DNA of 64,000 nucleotides from NCBI RefSeq assembly GCF_000002235.5, contig NW_022145549.1, positions 1,632,001-1,696,000 of the forward strand. Direction: 5' to 3'. The position numbers and the translations under genes are program-made. Of the stretch, positions 54,565 through 64,000 are shown piece by piece (position 1 is the stretch's first letter; each line of letters starts with the position of its first letter). The stretch is from Strongylocentrotus purpuratus. Lineage: Eukaryota; Echinodermata; Echinoidea; Camarodonta; Strongylocentrotidae. A model generated the notes under the pieces. It was not told the DNA's origin. It saw nothing but the letters and a program-made list of their open reading frames with translations, and did no database searches.

Positions 54565-54843
54565 ATGTGCCCTCATGAAAATTTCCTACTATGTAAATGT
54601 GCCCATGGTGACATGAGAGCAGTCTATGAATGTGGATTTGGATGTGGAGGTAAGAAGCAGCGGTACCATCCCTCCAAACCAAAGTTGCTAGGTACAGGTG
54701 GTCGGAAGATTTTCACCTACTGCCCTACAACCAACAGATCTACAACTCCTGGATTTGACAACCAGCAGTTTGAGAGCTTTGAACATTTTAAAAGGGTTGT
54801 AGATGAAGAGTTGGAGCGGTTGAGAAACGCTTCTCAAAATTGA
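54565..54843 (+). CDS. Cys/His-rich ORF, unrecognised
   Basis: 92 codons to TGA. Cysteines and histidines cluster at the start (CPHENFLLCKCAHGD, YECGFGCGGKKQRYH), followed by a charged C-terminus (FEHFKRVVDEELERLR). Possibly a zinc-binding module of the same locus; no splice support and no known family. Confidence 0.3.
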   Translation: MCPHENFLLCKCAHGDMRAVYECGFGCGGKKQRYHPSKPKLLGTGGRKIFTYCPTTNRSTTPGFDNQQFESFEHFKRVVDEELERLRNASQN

Positions 54844-55072
54844 GGTTTTATTCATGTGTTAGAGGCAATGGTCTCTGATCATTGCAGAATACTATTTCTT
54901 GCATTTTTATGCTCATGTAGATGTTGAACAGTATCTCATATTATTGATGTTCTAGATGCAATTTTATACCTCCAAACTATTATAAATGCTATATTTTGCA
55001 TTTGTCATGGCTTAAGAACGATCCAGTGTTTGGGCTGTACACCAAAGAGGGATCAAGGAAGGTTCTTAAACC

Positions 55073-55790
55073 CACCCCCACTCTTCGTTCAAGTAGAAGG
55101 CACTCTTCCCTCGATGCTGTCCTTCTTCAGGACACCGACTTTCTTTTGGAGGCCAGTCGGTGTCATGCAGCTGAAGGTGCCTTGCCCCAACACTGATTGC
55201 CCGGCACCATTAGGGTATAGCCTTGTTTGCCATGGTTAGGGGAGTGTCGCCCACACTGTGTTTGGGATGAAATTCCTGTATACGCTCCTCACAGAGCGCC
55301 TCATCTACCACAGGTCTGCTTCAGACAAGGAAAAGCTCCAGTACTCTTGGAATTCTTCTAGCTCAAGTGTTCTCCAGCAACTTGCCCCCGCAGTGAGGAG
55401 TATGTTCCCTGCCGTTATTGTGGGAAAGCGGGCAGTGGACAAGGAAGTCGTCACCCTCCTAATCGACCGCATCAACTCGGTCTCCATGTCCAAGGTATAC
55501 CGCGTGCTAGAGACAGGTCACAGCGAGTGGTATGCAAAGAGAAGGGATTGGTACCAGACCCTACTTTACAAGGCACACTCTGCTGAGTCCTCGGGCACAT
55601 CTCAACCAGGAATCCTGCCATTCATCAAGCCGCCTGGTACATACACCCCTCCTCTCCTACAGATGCAGCTCCCTTCTCCCCGCACGCTCTGTCGGGCACA
55701 TCTGATAGTGGAGATGGAAAGGATGCCTGTCTATCGCCAGAGCATACTGAGCGTCACCGTAGTGATTCTCTGCTTGATGGAACTAAACAG
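55073..55790 (+). pseudogene. DUF6729-like domain, copy A (frameshifted)
   Basis: First part (LPSMLSFFRTPTFFWRPVGV ... CPNTDCPAP) is open to a stop at about 55239. After a frameshift the frame 55258-55790 continues with YTLLTERL, LQQLAPAVRSMFPAVIVGKR, DRINSVSMSKVYRVLETGHS and GILPFIKPPGTYTPP. Near the end the reading needs another shift to give the LDGTKQ seen as VDGTKQ in copy C. A GTAGGT donor follows at 55791. The block matches, from memory, proteins annotated DUF6729 in animals and fungi; three copies in 3 kb show it is a multicopy family. Confidence 0.72.
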
Positions 55791-56020
55791 GTAGGTACTT
55801 GACTTTGTGATGATGGTGATAACGTTGATGAAGAAGATAATGGTATTAGTGATAGTAATCAAACAATTAAATTAAATAATAGAACAATGAAAACAGAATT
55901 GAAATCAATAACTAAAAGATGGAAGTTATCGTCAATTATAGGTACACAAATTATCAAAATGAAATCATTTGACGCAAATATTAAAGTTATGCAATATTGT
56001 TCATGTATGTTATATTACAG

Positions 56021-56230
56021 ATCCTCAAAAAGGTGCATGGTGACGGCCAGGGCACCATGCATTTTTTTAACAAGCATTTTAAACGAGTGGGGCCAGTTCG
56101 TGACGGCAGTGGTGGTGGCCTCCGAATCAGAAGAATGCTACCAAAGGATGGCCCTTGGACTCAGCTCGAGATTCAGGCGTGCAAATGCCCCATCCCCAAA
56201 AGTGTTATACACTGACAATAACTGCTGCAG
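56021..56230 (+). pseudogene. exon after copy A: possible RNase H/DDE-like core
   Basis: Lies between a TATATTACAG acceptor and a GTTAGT donor. It begins ILKKVHGDGQGTMH; then, one base out of frame at a run of seven T, it continues FLTSILNEWGQFVTAVVVAS, ESEECYQRMALGL and KVLYTDNNCCR. With the Asp of the preceding LDGTKQ, the Asp in YTDNNCC is suggestive of the first two acidic residues of a DDE/RNase H fold; this is inference. The counterpart after copy C is at 58533. Confidence 0.62.
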
Positions 56231-56244
56231 GTTAGTCATAGCAG

Positions 56245-56395
56245 CACTTCAAGTGGCTGCTGGAGAACGACGTTGGGTACGTTCTGTGGCTCCTTGACAA
56301 GTTCAAGGCCACCGGGGCTAAGGTGGCAGAAGGAGCGCCTGCTGGAGCTTGTGGAGGCATTCCCAGCATCATGGTGCATATTCACAAACGTGAAA
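56245..56395 (+). pseudogene. LLENDVGY domain, copy 2
   Basis: HFKWLLENDVGYVLWLLDKF then KATGA in one frame, and LRWQKERLLELVEAFPAS in another, so it is broken by a frameshift. Homologous to 54278-54502. It starts 15 bp after the exon donor at 56231, as if two copies were fused here. Confidence 0.6.
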
Positions 56396-56565
56396 AGGTT
56401 AGTCACAAATTATAATATAGGAATTTCACACTTTATCCATCTTTATTTTCTTTCGGTACACTTCTCCAATGATCGTTATTTTGTTGTGTCATTTTAAGTT
56501 GTTTCATTTTAGGGAAGGTGCTCATCAGATGTTTAATAATTGAAAACTATTTTAATATCTTACAG

Positions 56566-57211
56566 ACCCCACATCTACCTCCATGTGGAACGAGTTGTGG
56601 AGCAATTCGAGAAGCATTTGCTCTGGGAAGTGAATGGTGTACAGCAGTCAGGGACCGAGGCTACAAAGATTATTATCTTTACAAAGGGCATGAACAATTG
56701 CCAAAAGAACTACAACTGGATGGTGGAACAGGTGCCAGAGGTCAGATGTCCACATCCAAGCAAACATCGGCTCATAGAGATGTACCACAGCAAAACGACA
56801 CCTGGCAAGTCCCAGGAAATAATGGGAGAATTTGGTCGCAGGGGAAGCTGTACCAGAGTGGTTGTTACCACTCTGGCCCTTGGACTTGGAGTAGACATTG
56901 ATGATGTGGAAGTGGTCATCAACTGGGGAGTGGAGGATGCCCTAACTTATTGGCAGGAAGTTGGGCGCTGTGCTCGCCAAATCTCTAGCGGTGTCGCTCT
57001 CCTGTATGCGTACAAGCGATCATACACAAAATTGGAAGATGCCCCTATGAAGGAGCTGGTCAACGGTGACCGATGTGTTCGTGCCACACTCCTTGCCAAC
57101 TTCAACATTCCTGGCACACCAGGCCTGGGAAAGAGGGCAGAGGCCTGTCAGGGGAGAGACTGCACAATCAAACCCCCCTGTAGGTGCAAATCCTGCATTT
57201 GCTGCTCCTAA
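56566..57211 (+). CDS. RecQ-type helicase C-terminal exon
   Basis: An AATATCTTACAG acceptor precedes the frame, which is open for about 215 codons to TAA 57209-57211. Helicase C-terminal lobe motifs are in order: KIIIFTKG (motif IV region), EMYHSKTTPGKSQEIMGEFG, TRVVVTTLALGLGVDIDDVE (motif V), VVINWGV, and YWQEVGRCARQ (motif VI; RecQ proteins normally have QE-GRAGRDG). A Cys-rich end (C-VRATLLANF ... EACQGRDC-x5-C-x-C-x2-C-x-CC) resembles the RecQ zinc-binding segment. The N-terminal ATPase lobe (Walker A, DEAH) is not found upstream. Probably a surviving exon of a transposon-borne or transposon-derived RecQ gene; whether it is expressed is unknown. Confidence 0.82.
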
Positions 57212-57266
57212 TGTCAGGAAAGGTTCAGATGTCCTCACAAGTTCGAATCTGTCCAAGCCAGATTGA

Positions 57267-57550
57267 ACTCTTTTGACTGAGCGTCTAAAATGCCTATACT
57301 GCATGAGTCATCGTCAGCAGTCCAAGGTGATGATCAGCCAATACAATATCGCTGGCATGCCTTCAGTCCGACCATCCTAATGCAACTTGCCCCTGCAGTC
57401 CGAAGTATGTTCCCGGCAATCATCTGTGGAAAGCGGGCCATAGACAAATATGTAGTGACTCTCTTGAGTGATCGTCTCAATGCCATATCCATGAACAAAG
57501 TACAGAGGATGATTCAACAGGGACATGATGAATGGTATGGTGAGCGGTGA
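57267..57550 (+). pseudogene. DUF6729-like domain, copy B (frameshifted, truncated)
   Basis: Begins TLLTERLKCLYC in one frame; then a shift gives QYRWHAFSPTILMQLAPAVR, SMFPAIICGKRAIDKYVVTL and MNKVQRMIQQGHDEWYGER before TGA at 57548-57550. Aligns residue for residue with copies A and C but lacks the following exon. It starts about 55 bp after the RecQ frame ends. Confidence 0.75.
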
Positions 57551-57796
57551 GAACAGTGTTGGTTACACCCAAGAGTGGCTTTAGCTCCAACGCAAGACAA
57601 GTGAGATCTATATCATGTATCATCTGTTTTTTGCCTGTTGTTTGTTTGTTTGTATGTACATGTATGTGTGTATGTACACATGTGTTTGTGTGTGTGCATG
57701 GTAGTTGGTGTTTTTATGTGAAACCAATAACAATGAATTCATTTCCAAATGAATGTTTTTTTCTTCTCAATTATGTCTTTTTTGCATTTTAAAGGT

Positions 57797-58326
57797 GTGT
57801 ACATTGAGCAGCAGCTTCACTCTAATGACTGAGAGGATGCAGTGCTTTTACTGCTTGAAGGAGCACCAAAGGACGGGCAGTGACCTCCAGTACCAGGCGC
57901 ATGGTTACAGCCCATCTATCCTGATGAACATTTCGCGTTTCTTTGCAAACTTATTCCCGGCTGTTATATGTGGGACGCGGGCTATTAATCCTTTTCCTGC
58001 AGGATAGGTTGAACTTGATGTCCATGACGAAGCTACATCGTGTGATAAAGGAGGGGCACGATGTATGGTATGCCACCAGGAGAGGAGTCTACCAGACGGT
58101 GCTCCACAGCCAGCGGATAAATGCTCCATCCACCTCTCAGAAGGGCATCATGGAGTTCCTGAAGCCAGAAGGCAGCTATACCCAACCCATTCCCCAGTCC
58201 CCCACCCCATGTGCACGGGTTCTCCGTCGGGCCCTCTTTATCCAGGAGATCGAGCAGCTGGATGTCTTCAGGCAGTCTATACTGAGCCAGACTGGTGAGA
58301 TACTCTGTGTGGATGGCACAAAGCAG
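57797..58326 (+). pseudogene. DUF6729-like domain, copy C (frameshifted)
   Basis: SSFTLMTERMQCFYCLKEH, SPSILMNISRFFANLFPAVI and CGTRAIN precede a shift; then FLQDRLNLMSMTKLHRVIKE, GHDVWYATRRGVYQTVL, GIMEFLKPEGSYTQPIP and ILCVDGTKQ follow. It ends at the same Gln codon as copy A, followed by a weak donor GTGATT. The shared exon end shows both copies descend from one intron-containing ancestor. Confidence 0.75.
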
Positions 58327-58532
58327 GTGATTTTTATATTTTTATTCATAACTATATTAATAGTATACCAGACATGGTGGGGACTCCAACCCTCGACCTT
58401 CAGTTCTGAATACAGCAGTCCAAACTACGAGAGTGCAGGCTGGTCGGACAACTAAATCATTAAAAAGAATAATAATAATACAAAATAAACTAACAATTTT
58501 TTTTCTTTCTCAACTGTTTTTTCTTCTCCCAG

Positions 58533-58697
58533 ATCCTCAAGAAAATAAAAGGTGATGGCCATGACAATGCAGTACCTGACCACTGTGTTAAACGAATGGG
58601 GACAGTTTGTTACAACAGTGTTTACTGCATCGGAATCTGAGGAAGCGTACCGGCGTGTGGCCTATGGTCTCCCTGGTGCAATACTCGCATACCGTAT
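58533..58697 (+). pseudogene. exon after copy C, truncated by satellite array
   Basis: Follows a TTCTTCTCCCAG acceptor and starts ILKKIKGDG; a one-base offset then gives MQYLTTVLNEWGQFVTTVFT, ASESEEAYRRVAYGL. It corresponds to 56021-56230, but the part that should carry YTDNNCC is replaced by the AATTACC array starting at 58698. Confidence 0.68.
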
Positions 58698-59124
58698 CAG
58701 GACAATTACCCCTTGGGCAATCACCCCCCGGAAAATTACCCCCCGGAAAACTACCCCCCAAGGACAATTACCCCCTGGAAATTTACCCCCCGGAGAATTA
58801 CCCCCCGAGGACAATTACCCCCCAAGGACAATTACCCCCCGGAAAATTACCCCCCGGAGAATTACCCCCCGAGGACAATTTCCCCCCAAGGACAATTACC
58901 CCCCGGAAAATTACCCCCCGGAGAATTACCCCCCGAGGACAACTACCCCCGAGGACAATTACCCCCCGAGGACAATTACCCCCGAGGACAACTACCCCCA
59001 GGACAATTACCCCCCGAGGACAACTACCCCCGAGGACAATTACCACCCGAGAACAACTACCCCCGAGGACAATTACCCCCCCCCCTCGAAACACCATTAC
59101 CGCGGCCCGAGGACAATCACACCC
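58698..59124 (+). repeat. AATTACCCCCCGG array, forward
   Basis: About 24 units of 15-18 bp, of forms GGACAATTACCCCCCGA, GGAAAATTACCCCCCG and GGAGAATTACCCCCCGA. No stops in any forward frame, giving Pro/Thr/Leu-rich repeats that are not credible proteins. Confidence 0.95.
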
Positions 59125-59127
59125 AGG

Positions 59128-59275
59128 GAATTTGTAACACTGTGACGTAAAATACGAGCTCCTCTTCAAATTGCTATTTAGAGAAAATGTCATGAACTTT
59201 CATTTTCTTAGTTATTTATGACGGAATAGATTTGTTTCGTACAGGGGTTGTGTATAAATTATATTTATATTCGTA
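59128..59275. mobile_element. internal fragment, AGGGGAAGTCCAC MITE family
   Basis: Shares CTGTGACGT, CGAGCTCCTCTTCAAATTGC, AACTTTCATTTTCTTAGTTA and GGAATAGATTTGTTTCGTAC in order with the copy at 32352-32690; no ends present. Confidence 0.75.
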
Positions 59276-60708
59276 GCTCACATTCAAAGCCCTCGTACCC
59301 ATCTGCCAAATCTTTTTGCTTGACGTACATGTATCCTCCTAGGAGGAGATTTCACCCACCCCTCTCGCTCTGTATCCATTCCACCTTTGTGAAGTATGAC
59401 TTAATATGCCACGTGTATTGAATCAAATTCAATTGCCAGAAGACGCATGTATCAAATCGAATTCAATTGCCAGAAGACGCATGTATCAAATCAAAGTACG
59501 GAATTTACATTTCTTAGAAATTTAACAATACATTGCGCGCAGATGAGTACGCGTTAATACAGCTAGTCTCCCCCAAAATGGCCCAACAAAGAAATTAGGA
59601 TGTAAGATATCATTATTTATGCATCCTCTGTAACTTTTCTAATCAGCTGATCGTATATTTGTCTTTGTATGTATAATGGGCCCTCATCCATGATCTATTC
59701 CAAAATTAAGGTTCTCTTCATGTTTATAAATGTAATGTAATATATATATATATATATATATATATATTTCTGTTTTCATGGTGAACTAAAATATGTTTTC
59801 TTGTACTGTAATTTATTTTGAAATAAAAATTGCCTTCAAGTTAAATATATGGTATGTACGGTGCCATATTAAAATAAAATAAGCACTTGGGTACATTCAT
59901 CTCAATGATTTTGTAATTCCAGAGCTGTCTGCAGCATTTTTCCAACTGGGGTGCCGCAAGAGAATGTTAGTTACATGACAATTTTTTTTGGCAAACGTTG
60001 ATTTTGTGAAAAACAAATATCAGAAACGGGTAGAGTATTTATTTTCATGAGAAAATAAAATGTAAACAAATAATAAAATGTCTTTCTTCCTCGCTCGCTG
60101 AAAATATTTTGCGAATATATATTATCTTTTATTGTGACATTACATTGTTACCACACTCATCACAATTATAAACATGATGAATCAAGGCAACGAGAGGCCC
60201 GAATATCCTCATATTCGTGTATCAAGGTCATGACCGAATATTTCACTTTATATTCGTGTACATTCGGCGGTGAGGCGCCCGCATACCTTAAATCTGTGCT
60301 AGTGTGTTGATTACAACATTATGTTTTACCATTTTGAAAATGTCTTGTCCTTGCTTTTCTTGGTCGTTCACTAAATCAAGAAACAAATGTGCCCATACGT
60401 AGCACTTGACGAGTGCCAGAGTGATGCAAAATAAATAAATTGTGAAGAATTTAAGATTGGGCGAAACTTTTCTTTTCTTAAGAGGGCATCGTGTCGAACA
60501 AAAAGTTGAAATAACGCTGCACAAGATAAATCCTTCGTAGAAAACAGCAACCACAGTGTTGCTGCATACATTATAGTTAAAGAAAAATGTGTAGTAATGA
60601 GGAAGATCACGCGAAAGTATTTGAACGAATGTGGGTTCATGCACGGGATTTTATGGGCTCGTAACCTTCACAGCATACGTGTCAGATCGTCTTTTGCTAT
60701 TGAATCCT
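59276..60708. other. spacer between the two facing arrays
   Basis: Contains a TA microsatellite at about 59742-59768 and a short local repeat (ATCAAAT-GAATTCAATTGCCAGAAGACGCATGT, two overlapping copies at 59424-59485). Two overlapping minus-strand hydrophobic frames (60288-60644 and 60371-60640) match no family I know. Confidence 0.55.
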
Positions 60709-60940
60709 GATTGTCCCAGGGGGGGGGGGGGAATTGTCCTCGGGGCGGGTAATTGTCCTCGTGGGGTAATTCCTCAAGGGGTAGTTTTCCGGGGGGTAAT
60801 TGTCCTTGGGGGGGAATTATCCTTGGGGGGGGGGGGTAATTGTCCTCGGGGGTAATTTTCCGGGGGGTAATTGTCCTTGAGGGGTAGTTTTCCGGGGGGT
60901 AACTTTCCGGGGGGTGATTGCAAAGGGGGTAATTGTCCTA
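60709..60940 (-). repeat. AATTACCCCCCGG array, reverse orientation
   Basis: GGGGGGTAATTGTCCT and GGGGGGTAATTTTCCGG units, the reverse complement of the array at 58698-59124, about 12 units with long G runs. Confidence 0.93.
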
Positions 60941-60944
60941 GAAC

Positions 60945-62805
60945 CAGCCTGAACACCAACCAAGAGACTCTGCAGATGAAGCCCTTGTTGAACTATATTG
61001 AGGTATTAATTACTCCAGAGCTGAACTTCTATGCCCTTTTCAGATCGGGTCTTGGGAGAAATACAAACACATTTTTAACCAAAAAAAAAGGGGGAAAAAG
61101 GGAAGGTAAGAAAACGATGTCGTAGGCAAAGGACATCATTGTTAAACCTATTTAAGAGTAAACAACGACGTCATCATCTGAATTTGTTTTTTTCTTCTGG
61201 AAATGCGCCCCCAACGAGTATGGAATGGGGTATTAGTTTTAGATGTTCATGATTGTTTCCAACTGAACGACTGAGTGACGAAACGGGTTTAGCCTGAACA
61301 CCAACCAAGAGACTCTGCAGATGGAGCCCTTGTTGAACTATATTGAGGTATTAATTACTCCAGAGCTGAACTTCTATGCCCTTTTCAGATCGGGTCTTGG
61401 GGATGAGGAATATAACAAGATGACATCATAGTCGAAATTAGCCTTCGATTGGTGAGAAGACTGTCGAAGGAGCAGACCTCGCCTTGTCCTCGTTCATGAC
61501 GTAACTTTCAGCATGCGCACAAAGTGTGCGCATTGACACCGTCTTGGAAACGGTTGAGGGTGAAATATTGCGCCATAATAACATGCTACATGAAGGATGG
61601 AATAAAAGAAAAAAGAGGTGCCGGGCCGGGGAGAGGGGGGAGTTTGTTAAAGAGGTGGAGAAGGGAAGAAAGGACGGAGTTAGAGGACGATAATAAGCTT
61701 CTTTTAGAAGGGAAAAGCCACCAAAACCTGGTCGTCGTTTTCTTTGCTCCCTGTCTTTCCTCCAGAAAGAAGGATGATGATAATTCCTCTATGGAAATTC
61801 GAAGAGGGGAAGAACAAAAAGGGGAGAAATACAAACACATTTTTTTTTTAAAAAGGAGGAAAAGGGAAGGTAAGAGAAGGATGTCGTAGGCAAAGGACAT
61901 CATTGTTAAACCTATTTAAGAGTAAACAACGACGTCATCATCTGAATTTGTTTTTTTCCTGTGGAAATGCGCCCCCAACGAGTATGGAATGGGGTAGTAG
62001 TTTAAGATGTTCATGATTGTTTCCAAGTGACCGACTGAGTGACGAAACAGGTTTAGCCTGAACACCAACCAAGAGACTCTGCAGATGGAGCCCTTGTTGA
62101 ACTATATTAAGGTATTATTTACTCCAGAGCTGAACTTCTATGCCCTTTTCAGATCGGGTCTTGGGGATGAGGAATATAACAAGATGACATCATAGTCGAA
62201 ATTAGCCTTCGATTGGTGAGAAGACAAGCGAAGGAGCAGACCTCGACACGGGACATTATTATAGTATTCGCCTTGTCCTCGTTCATGACGTAACTTTCAG
62301 CATGCGCACAAAGTGTTCGCATTGACACTGTCTTGGAAACGGTTGAGGGTGAAATACTGTGCCATAATAATATGCTACATGAAGGATGGAATAAAAGAAA
62401 AAAGAGGAGCCGGGCCGGGGAGAGGGGGACGGGAGCTTGTTAAAGAGGTGGAGAAGGGAAGAAAGGACGGAGTTAAAGGTCGATAATAAGTTTCTTTTAG
62501 AAGGAAAGAGCAACCAAATCCTGGTCGTCGTTTTCTTTGCTCCCTGTCTTTCCTCCAGAAAGAGGGATGATAATAATTCCTCTGTGGGAATTCGAAGATG
62601 GGAAGAACAAAAAGGGGAGAAATACAAACACATTTTTTTTTTAAAAGGAGGAAAAGAGAAGGTAGGAGAAGGATGTCGTAGGCAAAGGACATCATTGTTA
62701 AACCTATTTAAGAGTAAACAACGACGTCATCATCTGAATTTGTTTTTTTCTTCTGGAAATGCGCCCCCAACGAGTATGGAATGGGGTATTAGTTTTAGAT
62801 GTTCA
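60945..62805. repeat. 764-bp tandem duplication with a third partial copy
   Basis: AGCCTGAACACCAACCAAGA recurs at 60945, 61291 and 62055. The last two units are about 764 and 750 bp and nearly identical. The first is an internally deleted 346-bp unit joined at TCGGGTCTTGGGAGAAATAC. Each ends with ACGACGTCATCATCTG and GCGCCCCCAACGAGTATGG. Frames on either strand recur with the unit and show no domain. Confidence 0.92.
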
Positions 62806-63000
62806 TGAATAGGGGCTTTTCGTTTGTGTGGACGAGGACGGCGTTCACGTCCTCTAACGATGCGAATTGGCGTCAGACACCCGTCCTGTTCACTACCTTA
62901 TAACCCTTTTCGTTTTAAGTCGACCCCCGTTCTCTACACGATGACGTAATGGCCCCCGCACGCGCTTATTCAATTTCTCCTTCTTTCACTTCTTATTTTG
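62806..63000. other. spacer
   Basis: Short CpG-containing segment between two repeat arrays; nothing recognised. Confidence 0.5.
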
Positions 63001-64000
63001 TTCTTCGTTAATTATTCTATTATACTCTCTCTATTTTCCTTATGTTATTCTTTGTTTTTCCTTCTTTCATCTTCTCTTCTATCTTTCCATTGTCTATTCT
63101 TAATCATTTTCTCTTTCTGTCTTTCCTAATGTTATTGTTGTTGATATCATTCTATCATTTTTCTTTCTATCTTTCCTCATATTATTCTTTGTTTCTTCCT
63201 TCTATCATCTTCTCTTATGTTATTCTTTGTTTTTATCATTCTATCACTTTCTCTTTTTGTATTTCCTTATGTTATTCTTTGTTTTTTTCCTTCTTTCACC
63301 TTCTCTTTCTGTCTTTCCTTATGCTTTTCTTTGTTTTTTTCTTCTTTCACCTTCTCTTTCTGTCTTTCCTTATGTTATTCTTTGTTTTTTCCTTCTTTCA
63401 CTTTCTCTTCAGTCTTTCCTTATGTTTTTCTTGGTGTTTTCCTTCTTTCACCTTCTCTTTCTGTCTTTCCTTATGTTATTCTTTGTTTTTTCCTTCTTTC
63501 ACCTTCTCTTTCTGTCTTTCCTCATGTTATTCTTCGTTTCTTCCTTTTTTCATCTTCTCTTATGTTATTCTTTGTTTTTATCTTTCTATCACTTTCTCTT
63601 TTTGTATTTCCTTATGTTATTCTTTGTTTTTTCCTTCTTTCACCTTCTCTTTCTGTCTTTCCTTATGTTATACTTTGTTTTTTCCTTCTTTCACCTTTTC
63701 TTTCTGTCTTTCCTTATGTTATTCTTTGTTTTTTCCTTCCTTCACTTTCTCTTTCTGTCTTTCCTTATGTTATTCTTTGTTTTTTCCCTTCTTTCACCTT
63801 CTTTTTCTGTCTTTTCTTATGTTATTCTTTGTTTCTTCCTTCTTTCAACTTAATTCTCTTATGTTATTCTTTGTTTTTATCATTCTATTACTTTCTCTTT
63901 CTGTCTTTCCTTATGTTAGTCTTTGTTTTTCCTTCTATTGTCTTCTCTTATGTTATTCTTTGTTTTTATCATTCTATCACTTTCTCTTTCAGTCTTTCCT
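63000..64000. repeat. 51-bp pyrimidine-rich tandem array, continues past window
   Basis: The unit is built from CCTTCTTTCACCTTCTCTTT, CTGTCTTTCCTTATG and TTATTCTTTGTTTTTT. The 51-bp period equals 17 codons, which keeps a frame open from 63227 to 63853 with a hydrophobic 17-residue repeat (for example LFFVFSFFHLLFLSFLM). Unit lengths vary at the edges. Confidence 0.92.

Noticed and set aside
58552..59193. Pro/Thr-rich proteins of 130-197 residues in several overlapping frames
   Set aside because: All frames are open because the AATTACCCCCCGG unit lacks stops; only the first ~45 codons (58560-58697) reflect a real exon.
60288..60644. Two overlapping minus-strand ORFs (118 and 89 codons) with membrane-like stretches
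   Set aside because: Frames overlap, no family recognised and no splice support; lies inside the spacer of two satellite arrays.
61524..62808. Repeated 105-123-codon ORFs on both strands
   Set aside because: They recur only because the 764-bp unit is duplicated; frames differ between copies and show no domain.
63227..63853. 208-residue hydrophobic protein
   Set aside because: Generated by a 51-bp tandem array; no start context, splice site or family match.

Overview
The window looks like animal nuclear DNA: low GC, long introns with GT...AG junctions, and many small non-autonomous transposons and microsatellites. The repeat style (TTAA- and TA-flanked MITEs, a tRNA-derived SINE with an AAAGCGCT...ATT tail, frequent CT/GA and ACT runs) and a KCNQ1-type channel close to the vertebrate one suggest a marine invertebrate deuterostome. 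An echinoderm such as a sea urchin is the best guess, by inference only.

Positions 1-41863 (+ strand) hold the 3' two thirds of one split gene, a Kv7.1/KCNQ1 voltage-gated potassium channel. Twelve exons can be read without a frameshift, giving 522 residues. They run from the S2-S3 linker through S3, the S4 sensor, S5, the TIGYGD pore and S6, the calmodulin-binding helices A and B, and the coiled-coil helices C and D, to a stop at 41861-41863. The exons encoding S1, S2 and the N-terminus lie upstream of the window. The introns carry a SINE, at least five TTAA-flanked MITEs, two TA-flanked MITEs (one 675 bp with ~200-bp arms), two large minisatellites (53 bp x 15, and 37 bp x ~45 with a 481-bp higher-order period), an ACT tract and a polypurine tract. 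A decayed duplicate of one channel exon, with an in-frame stop, sits just upstream of the good copy.

Positions 41864-53750 are the 3' flank (probable 3'UTR, end undetermined) and gene-poor DNA: MITEs, a 1.07-kb degenerate array, homopolymer modules and inverted repeats.

Positions 53750-58697 hold a cluster of exons and broken exons on the + strand. These are a two-finger C2H2 exon, a Cys-rich ORF, three partial copies of one domain family (DUF6729-like, recognised from memory), two following exons that fit an RNase H/DDE-like core, and an open RecQ-type helicase C-terminal exon. Frameshifts occur in all three copies. The cluster looks like a decaying, locally duplicated transposon or transposon-derived multigene locus.

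Positions 58698-64000 are satellite-like: two facing arrays of an AATTACCCCCCGG motif in opposite orientation 1.6 kb apart, a 764-bp tandem duplication with a third partial unit, and a 51-bp-period pyrimidine-rich array running off the end.
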